Shown here: piece by piece, positions 62,335 to 64,000 of the stretch | How positions within the stretch are numbered: position 1 is the first letter of the stretch | Layout of the letters: each line of letters starts with the position of its first letter | Source: a virus | Reading direction: 5' to 3' (one strand) | Length of the DNA: 64,000 bases | IMG/VR virus record: IMGVR_UViG_3300027822_000001 | Location: 28,596 to 92,595 of that record | Notes under the pieces: model-generated | Database searches by the model: none | What the model saw: the letters and a program-made list of their open reading frames with translations, nothing else | What the model was told of the DNA's origin: nothing | Program-made: the position numbers and the translations under genes

Positions 62335-62883
62335 ATGTTTAAATTCAATTTTGTAATAAATAAAGATAAAAATGTAGTCATAAAAGATGTGTCTATGATG
62401 TCAGACAAATTTCCACCAAAGATAGAAAGTATGGTGATGTCTATTTCAAGTGCTGGAATACCAGAGGGAGTTGTAGAAAATTTAGATATAGTAGAATATA
62501 TGAGACTGCACAGAGTTAATAATGAGTTGTATATTATAAAGCCAGAAACCTTAGGATTGAATGCAGGAAGTAATATACTTGACGGTACATACAGAGTTAC
62601 AATAAAAATTAATAACACTTTAGAATACAAAGATACTTTCGTATACTTAGATGAGTTGGCTGGAAAAATAACAGTTCTGATGGATAGTATTGATACAGAT
62701 ATAGATATAGAAGATAATACGATATTTACAGATAATATACCATATGATGTTAAACATTCTAAGATTTATTATATTATAGCTGTCTACTTTAAACTTTTAA
62801 CATTATTAAGGGATAATTCAAAGGTTGCTGAAGTTAATGACTTAATAGACAAGCTACAAAGATTATTACTGATAGTTACATGA
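62335..62883 (+). CDS. Hypothetical virion/tail protein, 182 aa
   Basis: Not recognised. A beta-rich domain (DGTYRVTIKINNTLEYKDTF) followed by an acidic hinge (DTDIDIEDN) and a C-terminal helix. N-terminal part resembles baseplate-upper-type domains only loosely. Overlaps the next gene by ATGA. Confidence 0.65.
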   Translation: MFKFNFVINKDKNVVIKDVSMMSDKFPPKIESMVMSISSAGIPEGVVENLDIVEYMRLHRVNNELYIIKPETLGLNAGSNILDGTYRVTIKINNTLEYKDTFVYLDELAGKITVLMDSIDTDIDIEDNTIFTDNIPYDVKHSKIYYIIAVYFKLLTLLRDNSKVAEVNDLIDKLQRLLLIVT

Positions 62884-64000
62884 GTTTAATTAATATTAGT
62901 AAAGAAATGTTTGATAATGGAGTATTTGTATTTGATAATGGAAACTATATCTTTATAGAGGAAATTCAATACTCTGGAGATGGTATCTATTGGGAAGATA
63001 CATTTAATCCAAACAGTCATACAGACCCAAGAGACCCGACTAATACATTAGACGGGCATAAATGGAGACGAGTTCGTCATGCTGGAGATGGAAACTATCA
63101 AGTAGCTGAATATATAGTGGCTGAAGACGGAAAGACTCCTGTATTTAGAATAAATAGTAATAATTTGGAGTATAAATATAGTGGAGCAGATGATTCCACA
63201 TATGTTGTTATTTCTCCAATGAGTGCTTTAAAAGGAATTAAAGGAGATAAAGGAGACACAGGAGAAGGATGGAATATTGATGTTGTTAGTTACTGGTTAG
63301 AGAAGCCAGATTGTGCTAGCTCGGCAGTTTCTAGTTCTATTACTAGCTGTCCCACATGCACCCCATCAACAACTACTGCTACTTGTGATAACAACTTAAC
63401 TTTAATGTTGAGTTTAGGAGATGGTTTGAAAGCAATAGTTATTGGAGATGTTGGTGATTTTAGGAGTAACGATGGAATTACTTGGATAGAAATAGTTTCT
63501 ACTGATATTGGTAACTATACTAGATTTACAGCAACTGATGCTATAGGCACTGGCTCTGTAGATTATCACACACAAGATACTTTAAGTACAAAAGGAAAGG
63601 TATATTACTGTAATGAAGGAGTATGGACATTGTTTTTGAATGTTGCTATTAGCGACCATAAGGTTGCACCCACAGAGGCTTTTGAAACCGCTTTTAATAG
63701 TGGCTTTTTTATAGATGACTATACAGTAGCTACTTTAAATAGTAACTTTATTTATGGCACGATTGCTTTAACTCCTGATTTTAAATTAGTTGTTAAACAA
63801 GATAGTCTAGAGCCAATACACTTCAAAGATGGCTCTTTTGGAGATGGTCTTGATGAGGGGGTTGTTAATTCAGACGGAATTAAAACAAGCCCAATAAAAG
63901 TTAAAACTACTGATTTTAGTGGTTATGGTTTGAATACTTATACTAGAAGCGATGGAAATGATGATTTAGAAGTTGATGTTCCAAATCTTGTAGGAGATGG
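62880..64000 (+). CDS. Tail-appendage protein with collagen-like segment (3' end missing)
   Basis: ATG at 62880 (ATGA overlap), open to the window edge for 373 codons. Contains a carbohydrate-binding-like YWEDTF.. / KWRRV pattern and a short Gly-X-Y stretch GIKGDKGDTGEG (near residue 125), typical of tail fibres and appendages, then a Thr/Cys-rich part. Likely a receptor-binding or tail-hub attached protein. Confidence 0.75.
   Translation, partial: MSLINISKEMFDNGVFVFDNGNYIFIEEIQYSGDGIYWEDTFNPNSHTDPRDPTNTLDGHKWRRVRHAGDGNYQVAEYIVAEDGKTPVFRINSNNLEYKYSGADDSTYVVISPMSALKGIKGDKGDTGEGWNIDVVSYWLEKPDCASSAVSSSITSCPTCTPSTTTATCDNNLTLMLSLGDGLKAIVIGDVGDFRSNDGITWIEIVSTDIGNYTRFTATDAIGTGSVDYHTQDTLSTKGKVYYCNEGVWTLFLNVAISDHKVAPTEAFETAFNSGFFIDDYTVATLNSNFIYGTIALTPDFKLVVKQDSLEPIHFKDGSFGDGLDEGVVNSDGIKTSPIKVKTTDFSGYGLNTYTRSDGNDDLEVDVPNLVGD

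Noticed and set aside
1-64000. Genome-wide reassignment of TAG to Gln
   Set aside because: All large genes are free of in-frame TAG and several genes end in TAG with tight neighbour spacing; only two small frames have an internal TAG, and a third has TAA.
1-64000. CRISPR array, integrase or insertion sequence
   Set aside because: No regularly spaced repeats, no recombinase or transposase motifs and no terminal inverted repeats were seen.

Overview
This window is a continuous stretch of an AT-rich, tightly packed genome that reads as a crAss-like bacteriophage (order Crassvirales, expected hosts Bacteroidota). Four things support this. A giant virion RNA polymerase reading frame carries the DFDID catalytic motif of the crAss/phi14:2 family. 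A terminase, portal, scaffold-like and crAss-type major capsid gene block lies in the usual order. A replication block of opposite polarity holds primase, DnaB-type helicase, family A DNA polymerase and dUTPase. Intergenic spacing is very short, with many ATGA-type overlaps. No chromosomal or integration genes are seen.

Layout. (1) 1-12.75 kb, plus strand: the end of a giant RNA polymerase gene that is open at the left window edge, then a 1251-residue companion protein. These are probably packaged and ejected with the DNA. A terminator hairpin, and a second one that can act in both directions, sit between this operon and the converging one. (2) 12.9-27.4 kb, minus strand: nucleotide metabolism and replication (dUTPase, primase, P-loop ATPase, DnaB-like helicase, PolA, B12-type ribonucleotide reductase, DEDDh exonuclease), ending upstream in an M15 peptidase lysin. 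(3) 27.5-42.3 kb, minus strand: many small unknown genes plus a DUF3310-like protein, a ParB-like protein, uracil-DNA glycosylase, a glucosaminidase-type lysin with signal peptide, RNA ligase, membrane proteins and an HTH protein. (4) 42.3-48.5 kb: an unusual region with little coding. It has at least three long stretches full of perfect inverted repeats (candidate large structured RNAs), tandem hairpins, a G-rich island, tiny membrane-protein genes and interrupted small reading frames. It ends in the divergent control region. (5) 48.56-64 kb, plus strand: a RecB-like nuclease, a NUMOD-like protein, a GIY-YIG nuclease, then terminase large subunit, portal, scaffold-like protein, major capsid protein, connector-type proteins, a second abundant virion protein, and the start of a tail-appendage gene that runs off the right edge.

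How it works together (inference). The right-hand late operon builds the capsid and tail. The left-hand operon supplies the RNA polymerase carried in the virion, which would transcribe early genes after entry. The minus-strand operon, starting at the divergent region near 47.7-48.5 kb, makes nucleotides and copies DNA, and carries the lysis enzymes. dUTPase plus uracil-DNA glycosylase keep uracil out of the DNA. Large genes read through in the standard bacterial code with TAA, TGA and sometimes TAG as stops, so wholesale stop-codon reassignment is not supported. Three small accessory frames do have an internal stop.

The most novel part is the 42.3-48.5 kb region, where several apparently structured RNAs cluster around the early control region.
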